Positions 26,324-36,765 of a stretch of DNA of 64,000 bases are shown here, in pieces. Positions within the stretch are counted from its first letter, which is position 1, and each line of letters opens with the position of its first letter. The notes below the pieces were generated by a model, which was not told the origin of the DNA, made no database searches, and saw only the letters and a list, made by a program, of their open reading frames with translations. The translations under genes were made by a program, and so were the position numbers. The DNA is from Acinetobacter pittii (lineage in GTDB: Bacteria > Pseudomonadota > Gammaproteobacteria > Pseudomonadales > Moraxellaceae), in assembly GCF_034064985.1 (NCBI RefSeq), contig NZ_CP139249.1, forward strand, positions 744,001-808,000, written 5' to 3'.

Positions 26324-28390
26324 TTAGTGGTCTGCTTTTTTCCCGTTATTTGTTGAAGTGTTTTCTTCAAGTTCTAATGGTTGTTTTGGTGGCCAGAAAA
26401 AATCACTTGGACGAGTTAAAAAATGAGTCATGACCAATTTGGCTAAAGGTTTCCATTGTTCAAAGCGGACTCGACGCGCTCGTAATGCCACAATAATTGT
26501 TAAGGTGAAACTCACAAATAAGTTGGTGAGACCAATACATAACACACCGAGAAAGGACACGATAATCAGTCCGATATCTGGGCTGCCGTTAATAGTCATT
26601 AAACCCTGAATAAAGTTAGCGGATGCAAAGGCAATATGGCGGATATCTAAAGGTAGACCTAGGATAAAGCCTATGGTCCCCATACTTCCTAGCATAATAC
26701 CGAATAAGAAGTTACCGGCTAACGCACCTAAATTACGTTCAATATATTCAGCAAAACGGTTAAGGCGATCTTGCCCAAACCAGCTAGCTAAACGGCGATG
26801 TGCTCTTAGGCGCGGGCCGACTTTTCGGTAAACAGCCATGTTGTCAAAGTATCCTGCAATGAGACCTGACAAAAACAAACATACTCCAGCAATTGCTGCA
26901 TGTGGAACTGCTAATGAAGTAAAGGGGTTTAAGCTGTGTAGAAGATAAGTTGCTTTAGTATGGGTTAATAACGGTTCATCAAGGTAAAACTGCCAAGCAA
27001 AAGTAATGAGTGCAGCAGTAGGAATCGCAATTGAAATATTGCCCAAAATAGCAATAAATTGCGTTCGGATAATATTAATAATAAGCGCCGCTAACTCTGC
27101 AATTTGAGCTGTTTTAGAGCCTTTACGTTGCTGTACTGTTGCAGCAAGAGCCGCCGCTGTCATAGCGGGTTGCTTGGTCGCAACTGTAAAATGCAGAACA
27201 TGAATCAGAATGAAACCTAGGGAATAATTCATACTGAAAGTAAAGGCTTGCATGAGCGGGGCCATTGTCATTCTTGCAGCAAGAATTTTTAAAGATGCCA
27301 TAAAGGCAATAATGACACCTGCACCAGCGGCAGCTTTATACATTCCCCAGAAGCCTTTGGTATCTGTACTTACGTAATGTTCACCTGTTCGGCTAGCATT
27401 TTCTGTTACCTGAAAAGCAATGAGTTCACTGGTCGTACTGAGTAATGAGCGAACACTTTTTTCGCTGTAATGTGCTTTGGTTAAATCGGAAATCAGATGT
27501 CCTAAAGAAACATATTTTCCTTTAGTGTTATCTACGACCAGATAAAGTAATAACTCAATTCGATCAAGACATTGCTCAAGTAATGACAGTAAGTAAGTCA
27601 AACTTAAGCTGACACCAATTCTTTTGGTCGCACGACGAATCTTTAAAACCACATCTCGGCACTGTTCCAACATAACAAATGCTTGTGATGCATCGGGCGG
27701 GGAAATAACCGCAATCTCATGTTCGGAAATTTCTTGTTTTTTATACTTTTCAATAAACTCAATAATTTCACGGTTCTGAACTAAAAACGGTGACTCATAT
27801 TCTGTTAATTCTGGTTGAGCATTAATAAATTCGGGATAAAGACCAATTCCACTAATTCGATAAGATAAGACTGTAATGGCTTTAATCATTTCATTTTGAA
27901 TGACTAACTTCTCATCGACATTACTTTGGCTTTGCCCAATAAGACTAAATAAATTTGCCCAATCTTCATCATCAATATTATTGAGCCAGATTTTGTCACT
28001 TTCTAAATAGAAAATTTTACCAATTAATATTTTGAGTTGGCTTGAGTCTTCAATTAGCGGTAAAAAATGTGCTCCGAGTCTTTGCCCAAGCTGGTTCCAG
28101 AAACCATCTAAAGACAAAATTCCACTATCAGCATATAAACTAACTTGCTTATAGCGATTAATTAAACGTAATAAAAAAGTTTGTAGTAAGAAGGGCGCTG
28201 TAGGTGTGCGCAAAAGACTTTCAATAAAAGCCTGTATTTTTTTCTTAATTTCATCCGTATCTTGTGGGTTGGATGGTCGGATGACATTGACGAGTTCAAT
28301 CAGTAGATTTTCATCAATGACAGCTTGAGGATCCTCAAGCTGCTTCTCTATTTTTAAAAAAAGATCTGAAAAATTTATATGCATAGGCAA
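26324..28390 (-). CDS. SpecificRecomb-family (PF10136) membrane protein
   Basis: The 688-residue protein has a soluble, helical N-terminal half (to about 340) and a C-terminal half with about eight hydrophobic segments. Database entries of this size class are called 'site-specific recombinase' after a gonococcal gene, but I see no tyrosine or serine recombinase active-site pattern. A membrane function is more credible. Its start (ATG 28390) lies 8 bases after the ispB stop, so the two are co-transcribed. Family assignment is from memory of the pattern and should be confirmed. Confidence 0.65.
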   Translation of the reverse strand: MPMHINFSDLFLKIEKQLEDPQAVIDENLLIELVNVIRPSNPQDTDEIKKKIQAFIESLLRTPTAPFLLQTFLLRLINRYKQVSLYADSGILSLDGFWNQLGQRLGAHFLPLIEDSSQLKILIGKIFYLESDKIWLNNIDDEDWANLFSLIGQSQSNVDEKLVIQNEMIKAITVLSYRISGIGLYPEFINAQPELTEYESPFLVQNREIIEFIEKYKKQEISEHEIAVISPPDASQAFVMLEQCRDVVLKIRRATKRIGVSLSLTYLLSLLEQCLDRIELLLYLVVDNTKGKYVSLGHLISDLTKAHYSEKSVRSLLSTTSELIAFQVTENASRTGEHYVSTDTKGFWGMYKAAAGAGVIIAFMASLKILAARMTMAPLMQAFTFSMNYSLGFILIHVLHFTVATKQPAMTAAALAATVQQRKGSKTAQIAELAALIINIIRTQFIAILGNISIAIPTAALITFAWQFYLDEPLLTHTKATYLLHSLNPFTSLAVPHAAIAGVCLFLSGLIAGYFDNMAVYRKVGPRLRAHRRLASWFGQDRLNRFAEYIERNLGALAGNFLFGIMLGSMGTIGFILGLPLDIRHIAFASANFIQGLMTINGSPDIGLIIVSFLGVLCIGLTNLFVSFTLTIIVALRARRVRFEQWKPLAKLVMTHFLTRPSDFFWPPKQPLELEENTSTNNGKKADH

Positions 28391-28398
28391 AATAATAT

Positions 28399-29376
28399 CT
28401 ATTGTATTCGATGTAACGCAAGCTGAGTTAAGTTAATCAAAGCCTGACGATACGGTGTATCGGGTAGGTTTAATAAAGCTTGCAGTGCTGCTTCTGTTTC
28501 TTCTTGGGCACGTTGGTTGCAATAATCTAAAGCACCAGACTTCTGTACAATTTCGATGACCTGAGATAGTTGGTCTACTCCACCGGTTGCGATACTGCGA
28601 CGAATAATCGCATGCTCTTCACCTGTTGAGTTTGCTAATGCAGAAATTAACGGTAAAGTTGGTTTACCTTCCATTAAATCATCACCAATATTTTTACCTA
28701 ATGTTTCAGCATCAGAGGTGTAGTCTAAAATATCATCAATAATTTGGAATGCATTACCAAAATGACCAGCAAACAATCTTAATGGTTCACGGTACGCTTC
28801 TTGCCCTGCCAAAATAGCAGCACCTTCTGTAGCCAGCTCAAACAGGCGAGACGTTTTACCATGAATAATTTTTAAATAAGTTTCTTCAGTTGTATCTGGT
28901 TGATGCTGTGATTGAAGTTGTAACACTTCACCTTCAGCAATTTCACATGTACCTGTTGAAAAGTCTTTCAATAAAGTCATGTTGTTTAAATCGACTAGTA
29001 AATCGAAAGCACGAGCAATCAAGAAGTCTCCGACTAAAACAGCTGTCTGATTGTTCCATGTCGCATTTGCTGTAGGGCGACCACGACGAAGCCCAGATTC
29101 ATCTACCACATCATCATGGACCAGTGTCGCGGTATGTAACATTTCAATGATTGCAGCTAAACGCTGTGCATTTGCCATGTTATCTAAACCACAAGCACGT
29201 GCTGCAAGCAAACACATGATTGGGCGCATACGCTTTCCGCCAGCTTCAACGACGTGTTTGCTGACAGACATGACTAAACCGACTTTTGAGCTAATTCCTT
29301 CATTAATCAAGTGATCCATCGCAGCGAAGTCTGAAGCAACAGGCGCAAGAATGTCTTGCTTGAAATCGATGACCAT
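28399..29376 (-). CDS. ispB: octaprenyl diphosphate synthase (polyprenyl synthetase)
   Basis: The 325-residue trans-polyprenyl diphosphate synthase makes the ubiquinone side chain. The first aspartate-rich motif is LVHDDVVDE with RRGRPT behind it, and the second is FQIIDDILDY. GGKRMRP near the N-terminus binds isopentenyl diphosphate. It is divergent from rplU, as in many gammaproteobacteria (ispB-rplU-rpmA), and precedes the large membrane protein gene by 8 bases. It is cytosolic. No oddity is seen. Confidence 0.93.
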   Translation of the reverse strand: MVIDFKQDILAPVASDFAAMDHLINEGISSKVGLVMSVSKHVVEAGGKRMRPIMCLLAARACGLDNMANAQRLAAIIEMLHTATLVHDDVVDESGLRRGRPTANATWNNQTAVLVGDFLIARAFDLLVDLNNMTLLKDFSTGTCEIAEGEVLQLQSQHQPDTTEETYLKIIHGKTSRLFELATEGAAILAGQEAYREPLRLFAGHFGNAFQIIDDILDYTSDAETLGKNIGDDLMEGKPTLPLISALANSTGEEHAIIRRSIATGGVDQLSQVIEIVQKSGALDYCNQRAQEETEAALQALLNLPDTPYRQALINLTQLALHRIQ

Positions 29377-29817
29377 ATGAAGAAAAACCCCGTATTGGTA
29401 GATAAGTGGCGTTAGTGTATCAATTAAAGATGTGTTGCACAGGTTAACAAGTGGCTGATATTAATCATTTCTATTGTTTTTAAGCGTTTTTTGTTCTTTA
29501 TTTAAGCAAAATACGATGTTTTCGGCAAAACAATAAATTTAATGACATCAGCATTAATACAACTTGTTCTTGACGCAATTTGTGTTTGGAACTGTATTTT
29601 AATTTTCATTCAGAATCAATGAAAACTGCTAAATTCCAGTCCAAGCTGTTTGATTTTGTAAGAATAGGGGATCATGCTTTACTGATAGATAGAAAATACT
29701 TGTCGTTTGATCAAATTTCACTTAAAATCTGTCGCCTTGTATAACCCCAGTGGCGATCGTTTTAAGATCGATATATCCCTTTATCGACACGACGACACGG
29801 GCTGATTGGAGTACATT
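29377..29817. other. 441-base divergent promoter region, ispB / rplU
   Basis: There is no credible gene here. Near rplU a weak promoter candidate (TTTCAC at 29716-29721, 18 bases, TATAAC at 29740-29745) precedes a short inverted repeat, CGATC / GATCG, at 29754-29770. The repeat would lie in the rplU leader and might serve in ribosomal protein feedback. The remainder is AT-rich with nothing I can name. Confidence 0.45.
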
Positions 29818-30129
29818 ATGTACGCAGTAATCCAAAGCGGTGGTAAACAGCACCGTGTAGTTGAGGGCGAAACCCTTAAAGTTGAATTATTGAAAGCTGA
29901 ATCTGGTGCGACTATTACATTTGATGATGTATTAATGGTTGTAAACGGTGACAACATTCAAATCGGTGCTCCAGTTGTAGCTGGCGCTAAAGTAACTGCA
30001 GAAGTGATTGGTCATGGTCGTCACGACAAAATCCGCATCATCAAAATGCGTCGTCGTAAACACTACCGTAAACAACAAGGTCACCGTCAATGGTTCACTG
30101 AGTTGAAAATTACTGGTATTTCAGGCTAA
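29818..30129 (+). CDS. rplU: 50S ribosomal protein L21
   Basis: The 103-residue ribosomal protein begins [14 protein letters not shown], and contains the signature [21 protein letters not shown] near the C-terminus. It binds 23S rRNA together with L20. ATG 29818 is chosen over the TTG at 29806 because GGAG (29808-29811) sits 6 bases before it. rpmA follows after 18 bases. Confidence 0.98.
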
Positions 30130-30147
30130 TCACGAGGAGTAAGAGAC

Positions 30148-30405
30148 ATGGCAACTAAAAAAGCCGGTGGATCGACGAAGAACGGTCGTGATTCAAACCC
30201 AAAAATGTTAGGTGTTAAAGTTTACGGCGGTCAAGCTGTAACTGCTGGTAACATCATCGTTCGTCAACGTGGTACAGAGTTCCACGCTGGTGCAAATGTT
30301 GGTATGGGCCGTGACCATACTTTATTTGCTACTGCTGACGGCGTAGTAAAATTCGAAGTGAAAGGTCAATTTGGCCGTCGCTACGTAAAAGTTGAAACTG
30401 TATAA
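30148..30405 (+). CDS. rpmA: 50S ribosomal protein L27
   Basis: The 85-residue protein starts [19 protein letters not shown], the flexible N-terminal tail that reaches the peptidyl transferase centre, and has the family signature [27 protein letters not shown] precedes the ATG. It is the second gene of the rplU-rpmA operon and ends at a strong terminator. Confidence 0.98.
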   Translation: MATKKAGGSTKNGRDSNPKMLGVKVYGGQAVTAGNIIVRQRGTEFHAGANVGMGRDHTLFATADGVVKFEVKGQFGRRYVKVETV

Positions 30406-30416
30406 GTTTTAGCTCG

Positions 30417-30447
30417 AAAAAAGCCCACATTTTGTGGGCTTTTTTTA
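30417..30447 (+). terminator. intrinsic terminator of rplU-rpmA
   Basis: AGCCCACA (30422-30429) and TGTGGGCT (30433-30440) form a stem with a 3-base loop, extended by A/T pairs, and followed by seven T. Confidence 0.92.
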
Positions 30448-30644
30448 TGGCATTTATTTTTATTCATCTTCATCATGATGAATGAAATTCTACAAACAAC
30501 ATGAATAACATAACAAAATATCTTATTTTCTCAATGATTAGCACAGAGTTTGTCGGTTAATATGAGTCTTGAATTAAGAGCTTACTCAGCTTCATAACTT
30601 TTAAAGAGAGTAAGTTGTCTTACAGCAACTAAAAAGGTGATGAC

Positions 30645-31340
30645 ATGAATATGCTTCGTAAAACTATGTGTGCTATTACACTTAGCGCGTCAGTGCTTGC
30701 TCCTGTAATGAGTACTACAGTGTTTGCTGCGCCTGTAGCAGCACCGGAGCAACAGGCAATTGGGAACCTGGTTAATCAGTTATCAGGTTTACAGCGTTTG
30801 ACTGCCGACTTTGAACAAACAACTAAAGCCAATACAAAAACTGTGGCACAGAAAAAGAGTTTAAGTGCACAGCATATGAACCAGACATTTAAAGGCTCAA
30901 TGAAAGTTGAGCGTCCGGGGAAATTTTATTGGGAAACAGTAAGTCCTGCTAAACAAACCATTGTAACAAGCGGGAAAACAGTTTGGATCTATGATCCGGA
31001 TTTACAACAAGCGGTCCGCCAAAGCTTAGATGATCAGATTGCAGATACACCAGCATTATTACTCTCTGGTAACACCAACCAAATCATGAAGTCTTATCGT
31101 GTAACACAACCCGATAAATCTAAACTTTATTTCACATTATTCCCTAAAAAAGAAGATGGGGCATTCCAAAGCTTAACAATTAGCTTCGGAGCAAATAAAG
31201 CGCCTACACTTATGGTATTACAAGACTCATTAGGTCAAACCACCTATGTACGCTTTAAGAACGTTAAAGTAAATGCTTCAATTCCGCCATCAGTCTTTAA
31301 CTTTACGCCGCCAAAAGGTACGGATGTTATTGACCAATAA
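30645..31340 (+). CDS. lolA: outer membrane lipoprotein carrier LolA
   Basis: The 231-residue periplasmic chaperone takes lipoproteins from LolCDE to LolB. It has a signal peptide ending near VFA-AP (about residue 28), then LVNQLSGLQRLTADFEQTT, the conserved GSMKVERPGKFYWETVSP core and YDPDLQQAVRQ. AAAAGG lies before the ATG at 30645. It stands alone between two terminators. Length is slightly above the E. coli protein because of an insert after FEQTT (TKANTKTVAQKKSLSAQH). Confidence 0.93.
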   Translation: MNMLRKTMCAITLSASVLAPVMSTTVFAAPVAAPEQQAIGNLVNQLSGLQRLTADFEQTTKANTKTVAQKKSLSAQHMNQTFKGSMKVERPGKFYWETVSPAKQTIVTSGKTVWIYDPDLQQAVRQSLDDQIADTPALLLSGNTNQIMKSYRVTQPDKSKLYFTLFPKKEDGAFQSLTISFGANKAPTLMVLQDSLGQTTYVRFKNVKVNASIPPSVFNFTPPKGTDVIDQ

Positions 31341-31353
31341 TTAAAGCCTCTTC

Positions 31354-31385
31354 AAAAAAGCTACCGTAAAAGGTAGCTTTTTTTA
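31354..31385 (+). terminator. intrinsic terminator of lolA
   Basis: AAAAAAGCTACC and GGTAGCTTTTTT arms close a 6-base loop 14 bases past the lolA stop codon, and a T run follows. Confidence 0.92.
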
Positions 31386-31456
31386 TATAAGAAAGACAGA
31401 TACATTTTTTAACCCCGTCTTATTCTTACGCTTTGTATAGTGTTAGAGGTAAATTC

Positions 31457-32257
31457 ATGGGGATTATTATGCGACTTTACGATAAGAAAATTATTTGTAT
31501 TCTTCCATTAATGGCTGCAATGGCAATGGTGACTGGTTGCCAACCAAAGTCGGCAGCCAAAGAAGAGCAGGCTGCTTCGACTGCAAAAGTTAAAGAAACG
31601 AAAGAGGCTGGTGTTCCTGTAATTCAAGCAAAAGTAATCCCAGTAAAATTGCCAAAATCAAAAGTTTGCTTAGAAGATGGTTGTACTGAGTATGATTTTC
31701 AAACAGTACAGACCAATCAAAAATGGATTAATGATTACTTCACCAATCGTATAAAGAAAGCAGATCCGAATGCTTTTGCAAATTTAGCCGATCAACCAGT
31801 TGAAGTACCTGAAGGTGAACCAAGTTCAAGTCAGAGTGCAATTTATGTTCGCTATTTGGGGCAAAACTATAACCTTGCCACCTTTGCATTACAGACTTAT
31901 TCGTACTCAGCTGGTGCTGCACACGGCATGTCTCATCAAGAATTTGTAAATTTTGATTTATTAAATAAAAAGCACATTACTGTTGCTGAACTTATTCAGT
32001 CAGATGTTGAAAAACAGTTGGTTGATGCTCTTTTTGAAGCAAATACAAATTGGCTTCAAGCACATAATATTAGCCGTGAAAAACTTCAGCTAAGCGATAA
32101 TTTCTACTATGGTGCTAATGGCATTGTATTTGTCTATCCAATTTATGAGCTAGCTTCATATGCAGAGGGAATGTCTGAATTAACGCTGCCATATTTTGAA
32201 GCGGGTAAGTTCATTAAACCTGAGTATTTGCCAAGTGTGCCAAACTATAACTTTTAA
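31457..32257 (+). CDS. RsiV/DUF3298-type lipoprotein
   Basis: The 266-residue protein begins with a lipoprotein signal whose lipobox is VTGC (about residue 26), then a charged linker. It ends with a DUF3298 (RsiV-like) domain containing YSYSAGAAHGMSHQEFVNFDL. The similar YAYTGGAHG motif in RsiV binds lysozyme; here it reads YSAGAAHG. It probably sits in the periplasm on a membrane. ATG 31457 is chosen because AGAGGT (31445-31450) is 6 bases away; ATG 31469, with GGGGA 5 bases before it, is an alternative. There is no sigma-factor partner gene next to it. Confidence 0.75.
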   Translation: MGIIMRLYDKKIICILPLMAAMAMVTGCQPKSAAKEEQAASTAKVKETKEAGVPVIQAKVIPVKLPKSKVCLEDGCTEYDFQTVQTNQKWINDYFTNRIKKADPNAFANLADQPVEVPEGEPSSSQSAIYVRYLGQNYNLATFALQTYSYSAGAAHGMSHQEFVNFDLLNKKHITVAELIQSDVEKQLVDALFEANTNWLQAHNISREKLQLSDNFYYGANGIVFVYPIYELASYAEGMSELTLPYFEAGKFIKPEYLPSVPNYNF

Positions 32258-32322
32258 AATAAGTGATCTCTTCTAAGAATTGTGTGAAAGCTATTCGTTA
32301 TGAAGATGATCACTATATTTTT

Positions 32323-32343
32323 TAGTGTTAAGGCCTTACACTA
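32323..32343 (+). repeat. near-perfect inverted repeat before serS
   Basis: TAGTGT and ACACTA flank AAGGCCTT, forming a 20-base palindrome with one extra T. It lies 33 bases before the serS ATG. It could be an operator or a leader hairpin; no T run follows. Confidence 0.4.
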
Positions 32344-32369
32344 TAGCCAGTTTTTTACCCATATTATGA

Positions 32370-33647
<1,278 letters not shown>

Positions 33648-33714
33648 GCTTTGCATCTAAATTGTGCACGGTTTTTGCTTAACCCAAATCAGATGATTAA
33701 CGTAGAGGTTTAAG

Positions 33715-35088
33715 GTGGATATTTTTCCAATCTCTTTAAAGTTGCAACAGCAACATTGTCTGATTGTGGGTGGTGGGCATATTGCATTGCGCAAAGCAAA
33801 CCTTTTAGCTAAAGCAGGAGCTGTAATCGATATTATTGCTCCTGCAATTGAAAAGCAGCTTTTACAGTTAGTCAAAACGACAGGCGGAGAGTATTTTGCC
33901 GAGTCCTTTGCTGAAAAAATATTAAATACACCATATCGATTAGTGATTGCTGCAACTAATGATGCGCAAGTGAACAAAGCTGTTTTTGAGCAATGTGAAG
34001 CGCGTAATTTATTGGTCAATAGTGTTGATGATATTCCACATTGTCGTTTTATGGTTCCAGCTATTATTGATCGTTCTCCGTTAATTATTTCTGTCGCCTC
34101 AAATGGTGCATCACCAGTTTTATCAAGACAGCTTCGTACTCAAATAGAAACAATTGTTCCGCATGGCATGGGTAAGTTGGCTGAGTTTTCTGGTCAATGG
34201 CGTAAGCAGGTAAAAGAAAAAATTTCTAATCCAGATGAGCGTCGGATTTTTTGGGAAAATCTCTACGCTAGCCCATTGAAAGAACAAGTTTTCAATGACA
34301 ATTTAGAAGTTGCGAATGGTTTGATTCAGCAAGCCTTAACAGAATGGACTGCACCTAAAGGTGAAGTTTATTTGGTAGGCGCTGGTCCGGGTGATCCCGA
34401 GTTACTGACATTAAAAGCATTACGTCTTATGCAGCAAGCTGATGTTGTGATTTATGATCGTCTTGTTTCTACGCCCATTTTAGAGCTTTGCCGTCGTGAT
34501 GCGACTAAAATTTATGTCGGTAAAGCGCGTTCAAATCACTCCGTTCCCCAAGATGGTATTAATGCTTTACTGGTTGAGTATGCTCAAAAAGGAAAGCGTG
34601 TTTGTCGTTTAAAGGGTGGTGATCCGTTTATCTTTGGACGTGGTGGTGAAGAGATTCAAGAGCTCGTTGAGGCGAATGTCACTTTCCAAGTTGTACCAGG
34701 TATAACAGCAGCATCAGGCTGTTCAGCTTATGCGGGTATTCCACTAACACATCGTGATTATGCACAAAGTGTTCGTTTCTTGACTGGGCATTTAAAGGAA
34801 GGTTCACCTGAACTTCCTTGGAATGAGCTGGTTTATGAAAAACAAACTTTGGTTTTATATATGGGGCTAATTGGTTTGGAACACATTTGTGAGCAACTTA
34901 TTGCTCATGGTCAACGTGCTGATATGCCGGTAGCTTTAATCTCTAAAGGAACCACACCAGACCAGAAAGTTGTAGTTGGAACATTAGCTGATATCGCAAC
35001 AAAAGTGTCTGAACATCATATTGTAGCACCGACTTTAACCATTATTGGTGAAGTGGTGAATTTACGTGAACAGTTAAAATGGCAATAA
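33715..35088 (+). CDS. cysG: siroheme synthase CysG
   Basis: The 457-residue trifunctional enzyme makes siroheme for sulfite and nitrite reductases. The N-terminal part (1-about 150) carries the NAD-binding VGGGHIALRKA of the precorrin-2 dehydrogenase/ferrochelatase. The C-terminal part (from about 216) carries the SUMT signatures GAGPGDPELLTLKALR and CRLKGGDPFIFGRGGEE. Translation starts at GTG 33715, with AGAGG 9 bases upstream. It lies between serS and trmL on the same strand. Confidence 0.95.
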   Translation: MDIFPISLKLQQQHCLIVGGGHIALRKANLLAKAGAVIDIIAPAIEKQLLQLVKTTGGEYFAESFAEKILNTPYRLVIAATNDAQVNKAVFEQCEARNLLVNSVDDIPHCRFMVPAIIDRSPLIISVASNGASPVLSRQLRTQIETIVPHGMGKLAEFSGQWRKQVKEKISNPDERRIFWENLYASPLKEQVFNDNLEVANGLIQQALTEWTAPKGEVYLVGAGPGDPELLTLKALRLMQQADVVIYDRLVSTPILELCRRDATKIYVGKARSNHSVPQDGINALLVEYAQKGKRVCRLKGGDPFIFGRGGEEIQELVEANVTFQVVPGITAASGCSAYAGIPLTHRDYAQSVRFLTGHLKEGSPELPWNELVYEKQTLVLYMGLIGLEHICEQLIAHGQRADMPVALISKGTTPDQKVVVGTLADIATKVSEHHIVAPTLTIIGEVVNLREQLKWQ

Positions 35089-35131
35089 GTTCATTTGAGT
35101 TTATTGCTGGTTATTAAAGTCGAGAAAATTT

Positions 35132-35605
35132 GTGATTCATGTTGTCCTATACGAGCCTGAAATTCCTGCCAATACAGGCAATATCATTCGTTTATGTGCT
35201 AATACTGGTGCACAGTTACACTTGGTCAAGCCTTTAGGTTTTGAATTGGATGATAAAAAGCTCAAGCGTGCAGGTCTTGATTATCATGAATGGGCACGTA
35301 TGCAAATTTGGGACAACATAGAACTTTGCCTTGCTGACTTGAAAGCTAAAGGTGTCGAACATGTTTTTCCACTCACCACTAAAGGTTCTGCAACTCCACA
35401 TACGGTTGATTTGAATCGACCTGTGGCTTTACTGATGGGGCCAGAGACACGCGGTTTGCCTGAGCATGTTCGCTTGATGTTTCCACAAGAACAGTGGATT
35501 CGTTTGCCGATGGCAGAAAACTCAAGAAGTTTAAATTTATCTAATGCAACGGCTGTGATTGTTTATGAAGCATGGCGTCAGCAGGGTTTTAAAAACTTAG
35601 GATAA
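35132..35605 (+). CDS. trmL: tRNA (cytidine/uridine-34) 2'-O-methyltransferase TrmL
   Basis: The 157-residue SPOUT methyltransferase modifies the wobble base of tRNA-Leu. Signatures are [21 protein letters not shown] at the N-terminus and the knot region [12 protein letters not shown] and [18 protein letters not shown]. Translation starts at GTG 35132. A terminator follows within 30 bases. Confidence 0.93.
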   Translation: MIHVVLYEPEIPANTGNIIRLCANTGAQLHLVKPLGFELDDKKLKRAGLDYHEWARMQIWDNIELCLADLKAKGVEHVFPLTTKGSATPHTVDLNRPVALLMGPETRGLPEHVRLMFPQEQWIRLPMAENSRSLNLSNATAVIVYEAWRQQGFKNLG

Positions 35606-35628
35606 GTTAATAGTTTTTAAATAAAAGT

Positions 35629-35657
35629 AAGGCCACAGTTGTGGCCTTATTTTTTTA
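35629..35657 (+). terminator. intrinsic terminator of trmL
   Basis: AAGGCCACA (35629-35637) and TGTGGCCTT (35640-35648) form a tight stem, followed by ATTTTTTT. It is symmetrical enough also to serve the HxlR gene on the other strand. Confidence 0.88.
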
Positions 35658-35668
35658 TATAAATTCAT

Positions 35669-36049
35669 TTAAGCTTGCTCTAGCACTTTTTCGTCATAAG
35701 TCATTTGGGCTGCTAAAACCTGTTCAATATTGGTTTCAGCCCATTCCTTTAATTGGAACGCCATTGAAGCGACATTTTGCCCCAGAGAAGTGAGTGAGTA
35801 ATCAACACGAATAGGAGACGTATTCTGAATTTTACGCTCAATAAAACCATCTCTTTCTAACATCTTTAGTTTTTGTGATAAGACTTTAGGAGAGATGCCT
35901 TGTATATTCTTTTTGAGCAAATTGAAGTGCTGAGTTTCCTCTTCAAGCACATTTAAAATCAATAAAACCCATTTATCTGCAATTTTTTCAAAAAATAAAC
36001 GAGCAGGGCAATGTTGTTGAAAAACATTATATTTTAGACATTCATTCAT
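35669..36049 (-). CDS. HxlR-family transcriptional regulator
   Basis: The 126-residue winged helix protein begins with a cysteine (MNECLKYN) and has CPARLFFEKIADKWVLLILNVLEE, the HxlR hallmark, followed by IQGISPKVLSQKLKMLERDGFIERK. Members respond to redox or electrophile stress, often through N-terminal cysteines. It is divergent from a flavodoxin-type oxidoreductase gene. A 17-base palindrome in the shared region overlaps the -35 of that gene. Control of the neighbour is inferred. Confidence 0.88.
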   Translation of the reverse strand: MNECLKYNVFQQHCPARLFFEKIADKWVLLILNVLEEETQHFNLLKKNIQGISPKVLSQKLKMLERDGFIERKIQNTSPIRVDYSLTSLGQNVASMAFQLKEWAETNIEQVLAAQMTYDEKVLEQA

Positions 36050-36090
36050 ACTATTTACCTGCTAATTTCTTAAAAAATTACCATAGTTAC

Positions 36091-36107
36091 CAATTAGTAA
36101 CTAATTG
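36091..36107. promoter_or_regulatory. 17-base palindrome, candidate HxlR operator
   Basis: CAATTAGT and ACTAATTG surround a single A, a perfect dyad. It is overlapped by GTTAC / GTAAC (36086-36100). Its right end includes the first three bases of the -35 element TTGACA at 36105-36110. Confidence 0.6.
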
Positions 36108-36132
36108 ACACCTAGTTTCTAAAATATATCAT
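36105..36132 (+). promoter_or_regulatory. promoter of the flavodoxin-family gene
   Basis: A perfect -35 TTGACA (36105-36110) is followed after 16 bases by TATCAT (36127-36132). The palindromic site overlaps the -35, so binding there would block transcription. Confidence 0.6.
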
Positions 36133-36166
36133 AAAGTAGAATTTAATAAAACAAAGGTTTGCTCCC

Positions 36167-36727
36167 ATGTCTAACTCTAATATCGCGGTTGTATATTTCT
36201 CTGGTTATGGCCATACCAAAGTCGTGGCTGAAACGTTTGCAAACGAAATTAATGCTCAGCTCATCCAAATTGATCAAGAAGGTAATATTACTGAGCAAGA
36301 TTGGCAGACATTAAATGATGCGGAGGGGATTGTTTTTGGTGCTCCGACTTATATGGGTACAGCACCATGGCAGTTTAAAAAGTTTGCTGATGCAACTTCA
36401 AAAGTTTGGTTTACACGGGGTTGGCAAGATAAAGTATTTGCAGGCTTCACAAACAGCGCGAGCTTAAATGGGGATAAGCAGGTTACTCTTATTCAATTAC
36501 AGACTTTAGCATCGCAACATGGTGGAATTTGGGTAAGCCTTGGTTTATTACCAGCGAATACAAAAGATGCAACACGCGAAGATGTAAATAACTTAGGCGG
36601 TTCAGTTGGGCTTTTGGTTCAATCACCTTCTGATGCAAGTGTAGAGGAAGTTCCTGCTGGAGACCTTGAAACAGCGAAACTCTATGCTCAACGTGTACAA
36701 AATATTGTGAACAAAATTTTTGGTTGA
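36167..36727 (+). CDS. flavodoxin-fold NAD(P)H-dependent oxidoreductase
   Basis: The 186-residue protein has the WrbA/flavodoxin-type FMN loop (YFSGYGHTKVVAETFANEI), the second loop FGAPTYMGTAPWQFKKF, and ending helices typical of a quinone reductase. It probably reduces quinones with FMN as cofactor and protects against redox cycling. It is divergent from an HxlR regulator that likely controls it. A terminator follows. Confidence 0.85.
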   Translation: MSNSNIAVVYFSGYGHTKVVAETFANEINAQLIQIDQEGNITEQDWQTLNDAEGIVFGAPTYMGTAPWQFKKFADATSKVWFTRGWQDKVFAGFTNSASLNGDKQVTLIQLQTLASQHGGIWVSLGLLPANTKDATREDVNNLGGSVGLLVQSPSDASVEEVPAGDLETAKLYAQRVQNIVNKIFG

Positions 36728-36736
36728 TGTGATCAT

Positions 36737-36765
36737 AAAAAAAGGCGCTTTAAGCGCCTTTTTTA
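36737..36765. terminator. bidirectional terminator, flavodoxin gene / APC permease
   Basis: AAGGCGCTT and AAGCGCCTT arms flank a single T, with A and T runs on either side, so it can work on both strands. It ends directly at the stop codon of the permease gene. Confidence 0.88.
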
